Below, in pieces: positions 47,201 to 55,790 of a stretch of 64,000 nucleotides of DNA; the stretch's first letter is position 1; each line of letters opens with the position of its first letter. Origin of the DNA: a bacterium (lineage in GTDB: Bacteria; Sumerlaeota; Sumerlaeia; SLMS01; JAHLLQ01); contig JAHLLQ010000002.1 of assembly GCA_020444065.1 (NCBI GenBank), forward strand, positions 310,001 through 374,000, in the 5' to 3' direction. A program made the position numbers and the translations under genes. The notes beneath the pieces are model-generated. The model was not told where the DNA came from. It saw only the letters and a list, made by a program, of their open reading frames with translations, and did not search any database.

Positions 47201-47276
47201 CCAGCTCGCCGAAGTCGATTGTCTGCGCCCCCGGATACGGACCAAACGCCGCCAAGTCTAATCGAACTGGTCGCAT
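44220..47276 (-). CDS. sbcC: Exonuclease SbcCD, ATPase subunit SbcC
   Basis: 1018 residues. SMC/Rad50-like protein of the SbcCD nuclease, which opens hairpins and trims DNA ends. The N-terminus carries Walker A GPTGAGKTSILDAI and FALYGESSGG; long E/A/R/K-rich coiled coils flank a zinc hook CPVCG (C507, C510) exactly mid-protein. The C-terminal lobe has the ABC signature LSGGEGFQASLALALGLSD, Walker B TIFIDEGFGSLD and the H-loop GVISHVEDMK. ATG is 1 nt from the sbcD stop, so the two are one operon. Confidence 0.96.
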   Translation of the reverse strand: MRPVRLDLAAFGPYPGAQTIDFGELGDRLFFLITGPTGAGKTSILDAICFALYGESSGGERDAARMRSDYASPDTPTRVRFDFQLGSERYRIEREPRQEIAKQRGEGTKTSHPTADLWKVVGTDTKHLASGVREVGEKVESLLGFRQNQFRHVVMLPQGRFREVLSASSKEREEILEALFGVVLYDRIAAALKEASKKLEQAVSEKQSLCSALLAQHGVENSAQLSERCVQLEERISELGEDLKRLAEEEKTAQSALQAAREADRRLAERKIADEHLAKLQARETQIASLNDRLQAARNAEKLLPLRNDAKQRATEAKDAGKNCAKAIESLKVAEESARTAEDRLQNEEGRESERHQIEERLHKLSDLREAVGQLDEARRTFAHAKTAEIDARKQKEATEKTGENLEEESRNAERHLRDSETATAALDGKRTAAERAQRALTDRSKLDALETELSELNSALNIEKKNAEDADVRLKGLRVQLSEMQRARELQQAAILADELVDGEPCPVCGSTHHPEPATAAEEPPSEKAIAKIEQSIASAEQELEQLKSQFTKHDRQQTEKRTVAASIRDSLQDAATKPLQELQITVEELASDLRSAESQSAKADSLRKRLEDLRKAIAESTDRRRAAASALEQASAALESARGVLAEREKRIPAELREPETLQNEVSKAEAKLAELRTALDSARQAAGDARETLARARSKREEAEKLARASETVAETKRAAFAEACAAAGFDESSYEQASSDIPAIGELESEIATFREDLASARDRAKKATEDAAGLKPQDIRALEEDVARISTAIDEANQQRGTETSRVQSTQKAIERLEALDGEIKAQREEFESVVSPLAEAIAGNPPNKKRVSLQRFVLQSLLDDVLIAANLRLAEMTRQRYNLRIVEEGVDRRRAGGLDLEVFDEYTGHARPVSTLSGGEGFQASLALALGLSDVVTAHSGGIRLDTIFIDEGFGSLDPEALDHAIRTLLDLQVGGRLVGVISHVEDMKTQIPTRLEITKAREGSHARFVIS

Positions 47277-47277
47277 C

Positions 47278-48429
47278 TCAATCCGCCTCCCTCTCTTGAA
47301 GGCGAATGCGCTCGACAGTTTCGACGAACAAACGAACCTGCGCGTCGGAGGGAGGTGCGCCGGTTGTTTCTTCGTAGAACGATTTTAGCAATTCAACGTC
47401 GCTCAAACCGCCGGGCTTAGCACGGAAGCGCACCGTCTCGGCCGTCTCCTCCAGCCAGGGCTTCTCGATGTGCAGGACGTTTGGATAGACCTCGCGCAAC
47501 CGGCCCATTGCGTTCAGGTGCAACTTCTTATCCGTCAGGCGCACGACCAGGTAATCGTCCGCGCTTTCGCCCGTTTGTGGTCCGCGTAGGATCTCGTCCA
47601 GCGTCCCCTCCACGCGCCTTAGATCGTGCCGTGGCGTCAGGGGGATGTCCTCGATGGCGCACTCGCCGCGGGCATTCATCTCGATGAGAGAGATGCCTTT
47701 GCGATGCGGGATTTCGCTGAAGCTGTACTTCAGCAGCGAGCCCGAGTATCGCACGCGGCCGCCGGCCATCTGCTGCGGCGCATGCAAGTGCCCAAGCGCC
47801 GTGTAATCGAATGGGGCGAACGTGCCGGCATCCACGGTGCCCGCCCCGCCGATCGACAGTGGGCGTTCCGATTCGCTCTCCATTCCTCCGGCCACAAACG
47901 CGTGCCCAACCAGGATCGAGCGTTCGCCCTTCGGATACCTCGCAGCGATGCCGTCGACGATGGCCGACATTGCAGTCTGGTGATCGGAGAGATCATCGCG
48001 GCCCAGGACATCGCGCACACCGGCGGGCTCCGTGTAGGGCACCGGGTACACATGCACCGGACCGTCATCATCGGCGAAAAGCACGGGATCAATCGTCGCC
48101 GGCAATGTCCCCGTCACGTGCACGCCTGCGCTGCGCAGGATTCGAGCGCCAAAGCCCAATCGCTCAGGGCTGTCGTGATTTCCCGCGATCATCACCAAGG
48201 GGATCTTGAGCCCGATCGCGATTCTCTCCAAGACATCGTCGAGCAATGAGACCGCCTCCGCAGGCGGAATGGCTCGATCATAGATGTCGCCGGCCACCAG
48301 GATCGCATCGGGCCGGGCATCGGCGGCCACGTCGATCAACTGGTCGAGCACATGCGCCTGATCCTCGGTCAGATGAAACCCGTGGAACAGTCGCCCCAAG
48401 TGCCAGTCGGCTGTATGAAGAAAACGCAT
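47278..48429 (-). CDS. sbcD: Exonuclease SbcCD, nuclease subunit SbcD
   Basis: 383 residues from the ATG at 48429 (GGAG 3-4 nt upstream), where the family N-terminus MRFLHTADWHLGR begins; the longer open frame upstream is unconserved. Mn-dependent calcineurin-like phosphoesterase: DWHLG, AGDIYDR, MIAGNHDSPERL and DYTALGHLHAPQ give the metal-binding Asp, Asn and His residues in order. The C-terminal capping domain (about 275-383) is present. First gene of the sbcDC operon on the minus strand. Confidence 0.95.
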   Translation of the reverse strand: MRFLHTADWHLGRLFHGFHLTEDQAHVLDQLIDVAADARPDAILVAGDIYDRAIPPAEAVSLLDDVLERIAIGLKIPLVMIAGNHDSPERLGFGARILRSAGVHVTGTLPATIDPVLFADDDGPVHVYPVPYTEPAGVRDVLGRDDLSDHQTAMSAIVDGIAARYPKGERSILVGHAFVAGGMESESERPLSIGGAGTVDAGTFAPFDYTALGHLHAPQQMAGGRVRYSGSLLKYSFSEIPHRKGISLIEMNARGECAIEDIPLTPRHDLRRVEGTLDEILRGPQTGESADDYLVVRLTDKKLHLNAMGRLREVYPNVLHIEKPWLEETAETVRFRAKPGGLSDVELLKSFYEETTGAPPSDAQVRLFVETVERIRLQEREAD

Positions 48430-48760
48430 CGGCTCCTCGCGCGAGCGGACAGGTGCGGGCATCATACGGACCCGGCGCCGGCGTTCAATGGGGAAAGGGC
48501 AAGTCCATAGAATCGCTTTGCCCGGTTCGAACTGTCCCATCGGACGACGCAGCCTCGCGCCAGAATGGCCGAATCGACAAGCTGACCGCTATCGCCAGAA
48601 GGGGCATAGATGCCTCGAGCTTGTCGCATAGATCACTGTATGCAAATGACTTGCGGGTATCGATGCGTCCCTGATTCAGAGCGCTGCCGCCGCCTCGTCC
48701 TCGTACGATTCCTGCGAACAGACTCTTTACAACTCCTCATGCCGACGAAGGACAAAGACC
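48430..48760. other. Intergenic region between divergent sbcD and the rhodanese gene
   Basis: 331 nt without a supported gene. It should hold the promoters of sbcDC and of the rhodanese gene, neither of which I could locate with confidence. The only clear element is the ribosome site AAGGA 8 nt before the rhodanese start. No tRNA or strong terminator seen. Confidence 0.5.
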
Positions 48761-49735
48761 ATGCACCGCAGGCCCCTAAAATTCCCCCTACACCTGTTCC
48801 TCGCGGTTTTCCTGCTGCTCGTCGGCACCGGATTCAGCCTCAGCCCGGAGCCGCGCACGAATCTGCTGATCAGCACACAGGACTTGGCCGATCGGATGAG
48901 CCATGGCGGGCTGATCATCGTACATGTGGAGAAGGATCGCGAGGGTAGCTTCGCCGAGGGTCACATCCCGGGCGCGCATCGGGTGACGTGGACGGACGTC
49001 GCCGTGGAGCGCGACGGTATCCCGAACGAGATTCCGTCGGTCGAAGAACTCGTCAAACTGATTGCTCGCCTGGGGATTCAGAAAGATTCCGCGATCGTTG
49101 TCTACGACGACGGAGCCGGGTTGGCGGCGGCGCGGGCATACGTGGTTTTTGATTACCTGGGGCTTGGCGATTCCACGGCAGTCCTTGATGGGCAACTGGC
49201 GAAGTGGCAGGCCGAGGAGCGTCCGATCTTCACTGACGAGGCCGCGCCGGGCAGCGCGGACTACATCCCTCACCTCCATCCCGAGGTCATCGTTTCGCTG
49301 GATGACATGAGGGACATCGTCTGGCTGAAACAGCACTTCTCCGGCGCGAACCCCGTGCTGATCGACGCCCGGCCCGAGTTCCAATATCACGGAGACAAGC
49401 CCGGCAAGGGGATCGATCGCCCGGGGCACATCCCCGAGGCACACAACATATTCTGGCGCACGACCCTAACGGATTCCGACGTCCCGGTCATGAAGTCCAT
49501 CCACGAGTTGCGTCGGATGTACGAAGCCGCCGGAGCCAATCGGGACTCGCTCGTTGTTGCCTACTGCCGGACCGGCGGCCAGGCCTCGCAGACCTACTTC
49601 ACCGCGAAGTACCTAGGCTACGATGTTCGGCTCTACGATGGTTCCTTCATCGAATGGAGCCACGCCGAAGGCACCGACGTGATCGTGCCGATGTACATCC
49701 ATGAGACCGAGACTCGCGCGATCATCGAGCCCTGA
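48761..49735 (+). CDS. Secreted tandem rhodanese (thiosulfate/3-mercaptopyruvate sulfurtransferase-like)
   Basis: 324 residues. A hydrophobic signal peptide or anchor (about 8-26) is followed by two rhodanese domains. The first (about 38-150) has FAEGHIPGAHRVTW but the active-site loop reads YDDGAGLAAAR with no cysteine, so it is structural. The second (about 180-310) has IDARPEFQYHG, RPGHIPEAHN and the active loop YCRTGGQAS with catalytic C269. Such SseA-like tandem enzymes transfer sulfur to thiophilic acceptors; a periplasmic location is implied by the leader. Confidence 0.88.
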   Translation: MHRRPLKFPLHLFLAVFLLLVGTGFSLSPEPRTNLLISTQDLADRMSHGGLIIVHVEKDREGSFAEGHIPGAHRVTWTDVAVERDGIPNEIPSVEELVKLIARLGIQKDSAIVVYDDGAGLAAARAYVVFDYLGLGDSTAVLDGQLAKWQAEERPIFTDEAAPGSADYIPHLHPEVIVSLDDMRDIVWLKQHFSGANPVLIDARPEFQYHGDKPGKGIDRPGHIPEAHNIFWRTTLTDSDVPVMKSIHELRRMYEAAGANRDSLVVAYCRTGGQASQTYFTAKYLGYDVRLYDGSFIEWSHAEGTDVIVPMYIHETETRAIIEP

Positions 49736-49770
49736 GCAGCCTTCCCTCTGTCATGATTGGCGAATTCTTC

Positions 49771-49800
49771 TTTTCCCAGTGAAGAAACAGTCGTTATAGT
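49771..49800 (+). promoter_or_regulatory. Putative promoter of the pseudopilin gene
   Basis: A good -10 box TATAGT (49795-49800) with a weak -35 (TTTTCC, 49771-49776) at 18-bp spacing, 27 nt before the pseudopilin ATG. The -35 match is poor, so this is tentative. Confidence 0.3.
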
Positions 49801-49827
49801 TCGTATTGGGTTCAGAGGACAACAATC

Positions 49828-50445
49828 ATGGCAAATCGTGCGCATCCCGGAATACCTTCGCGTGGATTCACACTGATCGAACTACTGATCGTCGTGGCGA
49901 TCATCGCGATCCTTGCGGCCATCGCCGTTCCGAATCTCCTGACGGCCCAGACGCGAGCTAAGGTCGCGCGCGTTCAGGCGGACCAGCGCTCCATCTCCGT
50001 TGCCCTCGAATCCTACGCCGTGGACTGGAATACCTATCCCACGGACGCCGTCGGCAATGACTACAAGGGCCTCGTCAGCCTCACCACCCCCGTTGCCTTC
50101 ATCACCAAGCTGCCGCAGGACCCCTTCAACAAAGGCTACATCGACGGGTACGCGGCCGTTGGCTCCGGCCCCATCGTCGAAGCGACTCTCGCAAAATACT
50201 ACGAGCTAGGCACCGGTAGCACGTTCGGCCCCGGGATCAATTTCCCGGCGAACGTTTGGGCGATGGCTGCTTATGGGCCCGACCTCGACGACGACACGGA
50301 TACGATCGGAAGCTATCCCTACACTTCCCGGGCGGTGCCCTACGATCCCACGAACGGCACCGTCAGCAACGGCGATATCTATCGCCTGGGCCCGAAGGAC
50401 AGTCATCCGAACTACGTGGCGGATGTGAATCCGGAGGTTTACTGA
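49828..50445 (+). CDS. Type II/IV pseudopilin-like protein (GspG-type N-terminus)
   Basis: 205 residues. The class III signal is textbook: short basic leader PSRG, cleavage before F, then FTLIELLIVVAIIAILAAIA with the conserved glutamate at +5. The following ARVQADQRSISVALESYAVD and YPTDAVGNDY fit the GspG family, but the rest is expanded with Gly/Asp/Tyr-rich loops and ends PYDPTNGTVSNGDIYRLGP. Many such single pseudopilins are scattered in PVC/FCB-type and candidate-phylum genomes outside any T2SS operon, as here. AGAGGA 8 nt before the ATG. Confidence 0.88.
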   Translation: MANRAHPGIPSRGFTLIELLIVVAIIAILAAIAVPNLLTAQTRAKVARVQADQRSISVALESYAVDWNTYPTDAVGNDYKGLVSLTTPVAFITKLPQDPFNKGYIDGYAAVGSGPIVEATLAKYYELGTGSTFGPGINFPANVWAMAAYGPDLDDDTDTIGSYPYTSRAVPYDPTNGTVSNGDIYRLGPKDSHPNYVADVNPEVY

Positions 50446-50619
50446 GGGAGGAGATCAGATGAGACGGATGAGACGGAGAAGTCCTCTTGATCCACAGACT
50501 TAGATCTCGCCGCCACACCGTCATAACCCGGCCACCGGCCTTGCCCGGCTGGCATGGTTCCCGCCACACTTCCCGATGCGCCCGCGAAAGGGCGTGAAAT
50601 CTGCCAGGGAAGGTCCGAT

Positions 50620-52857
50620 ATGGCCATGCGTTCGGATACGATCAAGAAGGGCTTCGAGAGAGCTCCGCACCGTTCATTGCTTCGCGCGACGGGCAATTTC
50701 CAGGAGGGTGACGAGAACAAGCCGTTCATCGCCATCGCCAACAGCTACGTCGACATCATTCCCGGCCACGCCCACTTGGACGTCGTCGGCGAGTTCGTGA
50801 AGCAGGCCGTTCGCGAGGCAGGCGGCGTGCCGTTTGTCTTCAACACGATCGGGGTCGATGACGGCATCGCGATGGGACATATTGGCATGAAGTACAGCCT
50901 GCCTAGCCGTGAGTTGATCGCCGACACCGTCGAGACGATGGTCGAGGCGCATCGGTTCGACGGTATGATCTGTATCCCGAACTGCGATAAGATCGTCCCC
51001 GGCATGATGATGGCCTCGATGCGCCTGAACATCCCGACGGTTTTCGTCAGCGGCGGCCCGATGGAAGCGGGCAAGACCTCTTCCGGCAAGTCCGTCGATT
51101 TGATCTCGGTGTTCGAGGGCGTCGGCGCGCGCAAAGACGGCAAGATGAGCGACGAGGAACTGACCGAGATCGAGAAGCTCGCCTGTCCAACCTGCGGCTC
51201 CTGCAGCGGCATGTTCACGGCCAATTCGATGAACTGTCTGGCGGAAGCGCTTGGCCTGGCGCTGCCCGGCAACGGGACCATCCTGGCAACGAGCGAATCC
51301 CGCGCTCAGCTCTACAGCCGAGTGGCCGAAGCGTTGCTCGCACTGATCGAGAAGGACATCAAGCCGCGCGATATCGTCACGCGCGACAGCTTCCGCAACG
51401 CGATGATCCTGGACGTTGCGATGGGCGGCTCAACCAACACCGTGCTCCACACCATGGCCGTGGCGGCTGAGGCGAAGGTCGATTTCACGATGGCCGACAT
51501 CAACGAGATTTCCAAGGCCACGCCGAACATCTGCAAGGTCTCCCCATCGTCCCAGTACCACGTCCAGGATGTCCACGTGGCCGGCGGGATTCACACGATT
51601 CTCGGAGAGATCCGGCGCGGGCTGCCGGGCGTGCTGAAGGAAGATGCGCTGACGGTGACCGGCCAGACGATCGGCCAGAACATCGATCGGTGGGATGTGC
51701 GCTCAGCGGAGGCCCTGCGCGAAGCGCTGGTCGTGAACCAGACCGGCGGCGTGCCGTCCGGCAAGTCGGTGAAGGAACTGGGAATCGCCATCCGTGCGCA
51801 GCGCCAGGAAGATGGCGACAGCGCCACGGCCGTTGCTCTGCAGACGCGTGAACGCGAGATGCTCGTGGCCTGCTTCGCGGCGGCGTGGAATGCCCGCAAT
51901 TCGAAGGCGCTGCTGGGCTTGTTCGATTCGAATGCCGAGATTGCCTCCTCCGAGCCCCACGAAGCGCGCCTGACCAGCAAAGCCGACCTCCGCAGCTTCT
52001 TCCAGCCGTTCCTGGCGGATGGCCCGGATGCAACGGTCGCCAGCATCGTGGAACTCGACGGCGAGCCCGCGGCGATCTTGTGGTCCATGGGCGCCAAGCC
52101 CGAAGCCCGCGGCGTCGTGTTGCTCGATGGTTTCAGCGAGGACGGTCAGTCCGTGACACATGCAACGATCCACTGGGAAGAAGCGTTGGCGGCCAGCGCA
52201 CGCCCCTGCACCGTCGGCGAGGCGGGCGGCACATATCCATTCGCGCCGCCGAGTTTCGACCTGTTCGACTGCATCCGCCCCGCCGAGAAGGCGTACTCCA
52301 AGCAGGGCGGACTCGCTGTTCTGTATGGCAACCTCGCTCCCGAAGGCAGCGTCGTAAAAACCGCCGGCGTTGCCCCCGAAATGCTGCAGTTCACCGGCGA
52401 GGCGATCGTCTTCGAATCTCAGGACGACGCCTGCGAGGGCATCCTGGACGGCAAGGTTCACGAAGGTCACGTTGTCGTGATTCGCTACGAGGGTCCTCGC
52501 GGCGGACCGGGCATGCAAGAGATGCTGGCGCCGACCAGCTACATCATGGGCCGCGGCCTGGGATCGCGAGTGGCGCTGATCACGGACGGCCGCTTCAGCG
52601 GCGGAACGCGCGGCGCCTGTATCGGCCACGTGTCCCCGGAAGCCGCCGAGGGCGGCGCAATTGGCCTGATCAAGGACGGCGACAAAATCCGCATCGATAT
52701 CCCGGCTCGCGAGATCGAGCTCCTGGTCGACGAGGCGGAACTGGCGAAGCGCAAGGCCGAATGGACCCCGCGCGAACCCGGTATCACAACCGGCTGGCTG
52801 CGGCGTTACGCGAAGTTCGTCACCAACGCGGCCAAGGGCGCTGTCCTGGAGTGCTGA
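50620..52857 (+). CDS. ilvD: Dihydroxy-acid dehydratase IlvD with embedded NTF2/SnoaL-like domain
   Basis: 745 residues from ATG 50620 (GGAAGG 6 nt upstream), against about 615 for E. coli IlvD. It dehydrates dihydroxy acids in branched-chain amino acid synthesis. The sequence follows the E. coli 4Fe-4S type: [20 protein letters not shown] at the start, [10 protein letters not shown] with C122, [19 protein letters not shown] with C195, then [20 protein letters not shown] (from residue 551) and the C-terminal [20 protein letters not shown]. Residues about 396-535 do not belong to IlvD and read as an NTF2/SnoaL-like domain: [20 protein letters not shown] through [11 protein letters not shown]. 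No other ilv gene is nearby. Confidence 0.93.
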   Translation: MAMRSDTIKKGFERAPHRSLLRATGNFQEGDENKPFIAIANSYVDIIPGHAHLDVVGEFVKQAVREAGGVPFVFNTIGVDDGIAMGHIGMKYSLPSRELIADTVETMVEAHRFDGMICIPNCDKIVPGMMMASMRLNIPTVFVSGGPMEAGKTSSGKSVDLISVFEGVGARKDGKMSDEELTEIEKLACPTCGSCSGMFTANSMNCLAEALGLALPGNGTILATSESRAQLYSRVAEALLALIEKDIKPRDIVTRDSFRNAMILDVAMGGSTNTVLHTMAVAAEAKVDFTMADINEISKATPNICKVSPSSQYHVQDVHVAGGIHTILGEIRRGLPGVLKEDALTVTGQTIGQNIDRWDVRSAEALREALVVNQTGGVPSGKSVKELGIAIRAQRQEDGDSATAVALQTREREMLVACFAAAWNARNSKALLGLFDSNAEIASSEPHEARLTSKADLRSFFQPFLADGPDATVASIVELDGEPAAILWSMGAKPEARGVVLLDGFSEDGQSVTHATIHWEEALAASARPCTVGEAGGTYPFAPPSFDLFDCIRPAEKAYSKQGGLAVLYGNLAPEGSVVKTAGVAPEMLQFTGEAIVFESQDDACEGILDGKVHEGHVVVIRYEGPRGGPGMQEMLAPTSYIMGRGLGSRVALITDGRFSGGTRGACIGHVSPEAAEGGAIGLIKDGDKIRIDIPAREIELLVDEAELAKRKAEWTPREPGITTGWLRRYAKFVTNAAKGAVLEC

Positions 52858-52975
52858 AGCACGGCGAGGGGCTCTGACCCATCGTTTCCCTTGAAGGCAG
52901 GCCAGCGCCTCGGTTCACTACGTCGCCGCGGGGCAATCGGTATGGCCTCGCGCGACTTCCAGTGGGCCGGGACGC

Positions 52976-55678
52976 GTGACGACACAGTCTGAATACTCCA
53001 CACCGATGATGCGCCAGTACATGGCGCTGAAACGCGAGCAGCCGGATGCGATTCTGCTGTTTCGGTGTGGCGATTTTTATGAGACTTACGCGGACGACGC
53101 CGAAGAAGCCGGCCGACTCCTGAACATCATCGTGACGCGCAAAGCCGCCGGCGGCGACGGCGACGTTGCCATGGCCGGCGTTCCACATCATGCGCTGGAC
53201 AATTACCTCGCAAAGCTCGTTCGCCTCGGCAAACGCGTCGCCATCGCCGAACAAACTGAAGATCCGAAGCAGGCCAAGGGCCTTGTGCAGCGCGCCATCG
53301 TGCGCGTGGTCACGCCAGGTACGGCCGTCGACGACGCGCTGCTTGAGGATCGCTCAAATAACTATCTCGTGGCCCTGTGCGAAGGAAAGAACGGCGATTG
53401 GGGCGTCGCTGTGACCGACGTTTCAACCGGGTTCTTTGCACTGACCGAAGTCGACGCGGCGGACTCTCAGGCTAAGCTCGTCACGGAACTTGCCCGTTTG
53501 GACGCGCGCGAGATTCTCCTGCCGGAAGACCTTGAGGCATCTGCACTGCGCCCGCTGCTCGCTGAACGCGACATTCCGATCACGCGTCGCCGCCAAGAAG
53601 ATTTCCGTCACGCAAACGCGCGGCGCTTGTTGCTCGATCACTTCAACGTGCAGAGCCTCGAAGGCTTCGGCGCGGAAGAACTCGAGACCGGCGTTTGCGC
53701 TGCCGGCGCGCTGTTGCGCTACATTCGCGAAACCCAGAAAACCGCCATCGGCCACATTGCCAATTTGCGCGTTCATTACGGCAAGCGCGCGATGGTGCTG
53801 GATGCCGTGACGCAGCGTTCGCTTGAACTTGTGCGCAACCTGCATGGCGATGGGCGCGAGGGGACGCTGCTTTCCATTCTTGATCGCACTGTCACGCCGA
53901 TGGGTGCGCGCATGCTGAAGCGCTGGATGCTCGAGCCGCTCTGCGAACGTGCGGCTATCGAGGCCCGACTCGACGCGGTCGACAACCTGGTTGCTAGCCT
54001 CGACTTGCGAGAGAACGCCGGCGAGCTCTTGCGCGGCGTGAAGGACCTTGAACGCATCGTCAGCCGCATGAGTATGGGCGTTGCCAATCCGCGCGAAATG
54101 GCGGCGTTGCGGCTTGGCCTCGATCGTTTACCGGAATTGCGTCGAACGTTGACCGGTGCCAACGCTCCACTGCTAAAGCGACTCGGTGAGGAACTGAATC
54201 TTCTGGAAGATCTGCGGCGCGAAGTCGCCACGGCCCTTGTCGAGGAACCGCCGGCAAATCTGCAGAACGGCGGCGCGATTCGCGACGGGTATTCGGATGA
54301 GCTCGATGAACTGAAGGCCGTTGCGCGCGATTCAAAGACATGGATCGCCCAGTTCCGTGCGCGCGAAGCCGAACGCACCGGCGTCGACAAGCTCAAGATT
54401 GGCTACAATCGCGTCTTCGGCTACTACATCGAAATTACGCACGCGCAGATGCGCCAGATTCCCGGCGGCGAACCGCCGGAGGATTACATCCGCAAGCAGA
54501 CACTGACGAATTCAGAGCGCTTCATCACGCCGGAGTTGAAGGAAAAGGAAGACATCATCCTTCACGCCGAGGAGCGGCTCGTTGCGCTGGAGCAGCAACT
54601 CTTCGATGCGCTCCGCCGTCGTGTGGCGGATCACGCGGTGGAGATTTTGCACGACGCGGAAGTCATTGCGAATGTCGATTGCCTGCGGTCGTTCGCGGTG
54701 GCCGCAATGTCCGGCCGATACGTTCGGCCACGCATCAACGAAGACGATCGACTCGAAATCGTCGATGGCCGCCATCCCGTTCTGGAAGCCATCCAGACCG
54801 ATCCGCCGTTCGTGCCGAACGATGCGTTGATGTCTCCGGACGATTGCCAGATCGCATTGATTACCGGGCCGAACATGGCCGGCAAGTCGACGTATATTCG
54901 CCAGGTCGCGCTGATCGTTCTGATGGCGCACATGGGATGTTTCGTCCCGGCGGGGGAGGCCGACATCTCGCTCGTCGATCGCATTTTCACGCGCGTGGGC
55001 GCCATGGATCATCTGGCGCGCGGGCAGTCGACGTTCCTGGTGGAGATGACCGAGACAGCGAACATCCTTCGCCATGCGACGACAAGTTCGCTGGTGATTC
55101 TCGACGAAATCGGACGCGGCACCAGTACCTACGATGGTCTTTCGATCGCATGGTCGGTCGTGGAGTACTTGCACAACACGCCCGGCCGCACGCCGAAGAC
55201 TCTCTTTGCGACGCACTACCACGAGCTGACAAGTCTCGAAGGTCCGTTGCCGCGGCTTCGCAATCATCATGTCGCGATTCTCGAGGAGAAAACTCGCGTT
55301 GTCTTCCTCTTTAAGGTCATCCCCGGCGCGACGGATCGAAGCTACGGCGTGCATGCGGCGGAATACGCCGGCGTGCCCGCGGATGTCGTAACGCGTGCGC
55401 GGGAGATTCTCGGCGGACTCGAACGCGGTGAAGCCGTCGCGCCGCGTGTTGCGAGTGGCGAGAAGATCGTTGAAGGAAAGAAAGTGCGCGGCAAGAAGGC
55501 CGCCGCCATTCTGCCTCAAGCCGATCCGTGGGAAGACCAACAGCTCTCGCTGTTCGATTCCGCTCCGCCTCACGAAGCTGTCGAGCGCCTCAAGAAACTC
55601 GATCCCAACCGCCTCACGCCGATGGAAGCCCTGGCCGTCCTGGCCGAACTGAAGAGGTTGACGGACGATTCCTCCTGA
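52976..55678 (+). CDS. mutS: DNA mismatch repair protein MutS
   Basis: 900 residues, GTG start. Mismatch-recognition ATPase. The Phe-x-Glu wedge is in FRCGDFYETYADDAEE (about 25-40). Walker A GPNMAGKSTYIRQVAL is at 631-646, followed by the Walker B region ILDEIGRGTSTYDGLSIAW and the TH motif in FATHYHELTSLE. The C-terminal helix-turn-helix/dimerisation part and a tail with VERLKKLDPNRLTPMEAL complete the MutS1 form. No mutL is in the window. It stands between ilvD and a secreted protein gene as a single gene. Confidence 0.96.
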   Translation: MTTQSEYSTPMMRQYMALKREQPDAILLFRCGDFYETYADDAEEAGRLLNIIVTRKAAGGDGDVAMAGVPHHALDNYLAKLVRLGKRVAIAEQTEDPKQAKGLVQRAIVRVVTPGTAVDDALLEDRSNNYLVALCEGKNGDWGVAVTDVSTGFFALTEVDAADSQAKLVTELARLDAREILLPEDLEASALRPLLAERDIPITRRRQEDFRHANARRLLLDHFNVQSLEGFGAEELETGVCAAGALLRYIRETQKTAIGHIANLRVHYGKRAMVLDAVTQRSLELVRNLHGDGREGTLLSILDRTVTPMGARMLKRWMLEPLCERAAIEARLDAVDNLVASLDLRENAGELLRGVKDLERIVSRMSMGVANPREMAALRLGLDRLPELRRTLTGANAPLLKRLGEELNLLEDLRREVATALVEEPPANLQNGGAIRDGYSDELDELKAVARDSKTWIAQFRAREAERTGVDKLKIGYNRVFGYYIEITHAQMRQIPGGEPPEDYIRKQTLTNSERFITPELKEKEDIILHAEERLVALEQQLFDALRRRVADHAVEILHDAEVIANVDCLRSFAVAAMSGRYVRPRINEDDRLEIVDGRHPVLEAIQTDPPFVPNDALMSPDDCQIALITGPNMAGKSTYIRQVALIVLMAHMGCFVPAGEADISLVDRIFTRVGAMDHLARGQSTFLVEMTETANILRHATTSSLVILDEIGRGTSTYDGLSIAWSVVEYLHNTPGRTPKTLFATHYHELTSLEGPLPRLRNHHVAILEEKTRVVFLFKVIPGATDRSYGVHAAEYAGVPADVVTRAREILGGLERGEAVAPRVASGEKIVEGKKVRGKKAAAILPQADPWEDQQLSLFDSAPPHEAVERLKKLDPNRLTPMEALAVLAELKRLTDDSS

Positions 55679-55790
55679 AGAATCGCCGATCTTTGGCATA
55701 ATCCTTCGCCTCATTGAATAATGACGTTGATTTCCCTCCGGACTCCTGGCAGTCTGCAACCAGTCAACGCATCATTCCAGGAGGCCCACG

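Noticed and set aside
50458-50478. Tandem repeat of GAGACGGAT after the pseudopilin gene
   Set aside because: Only two copies of 9 bp; too short to mean more than chance or slippage.
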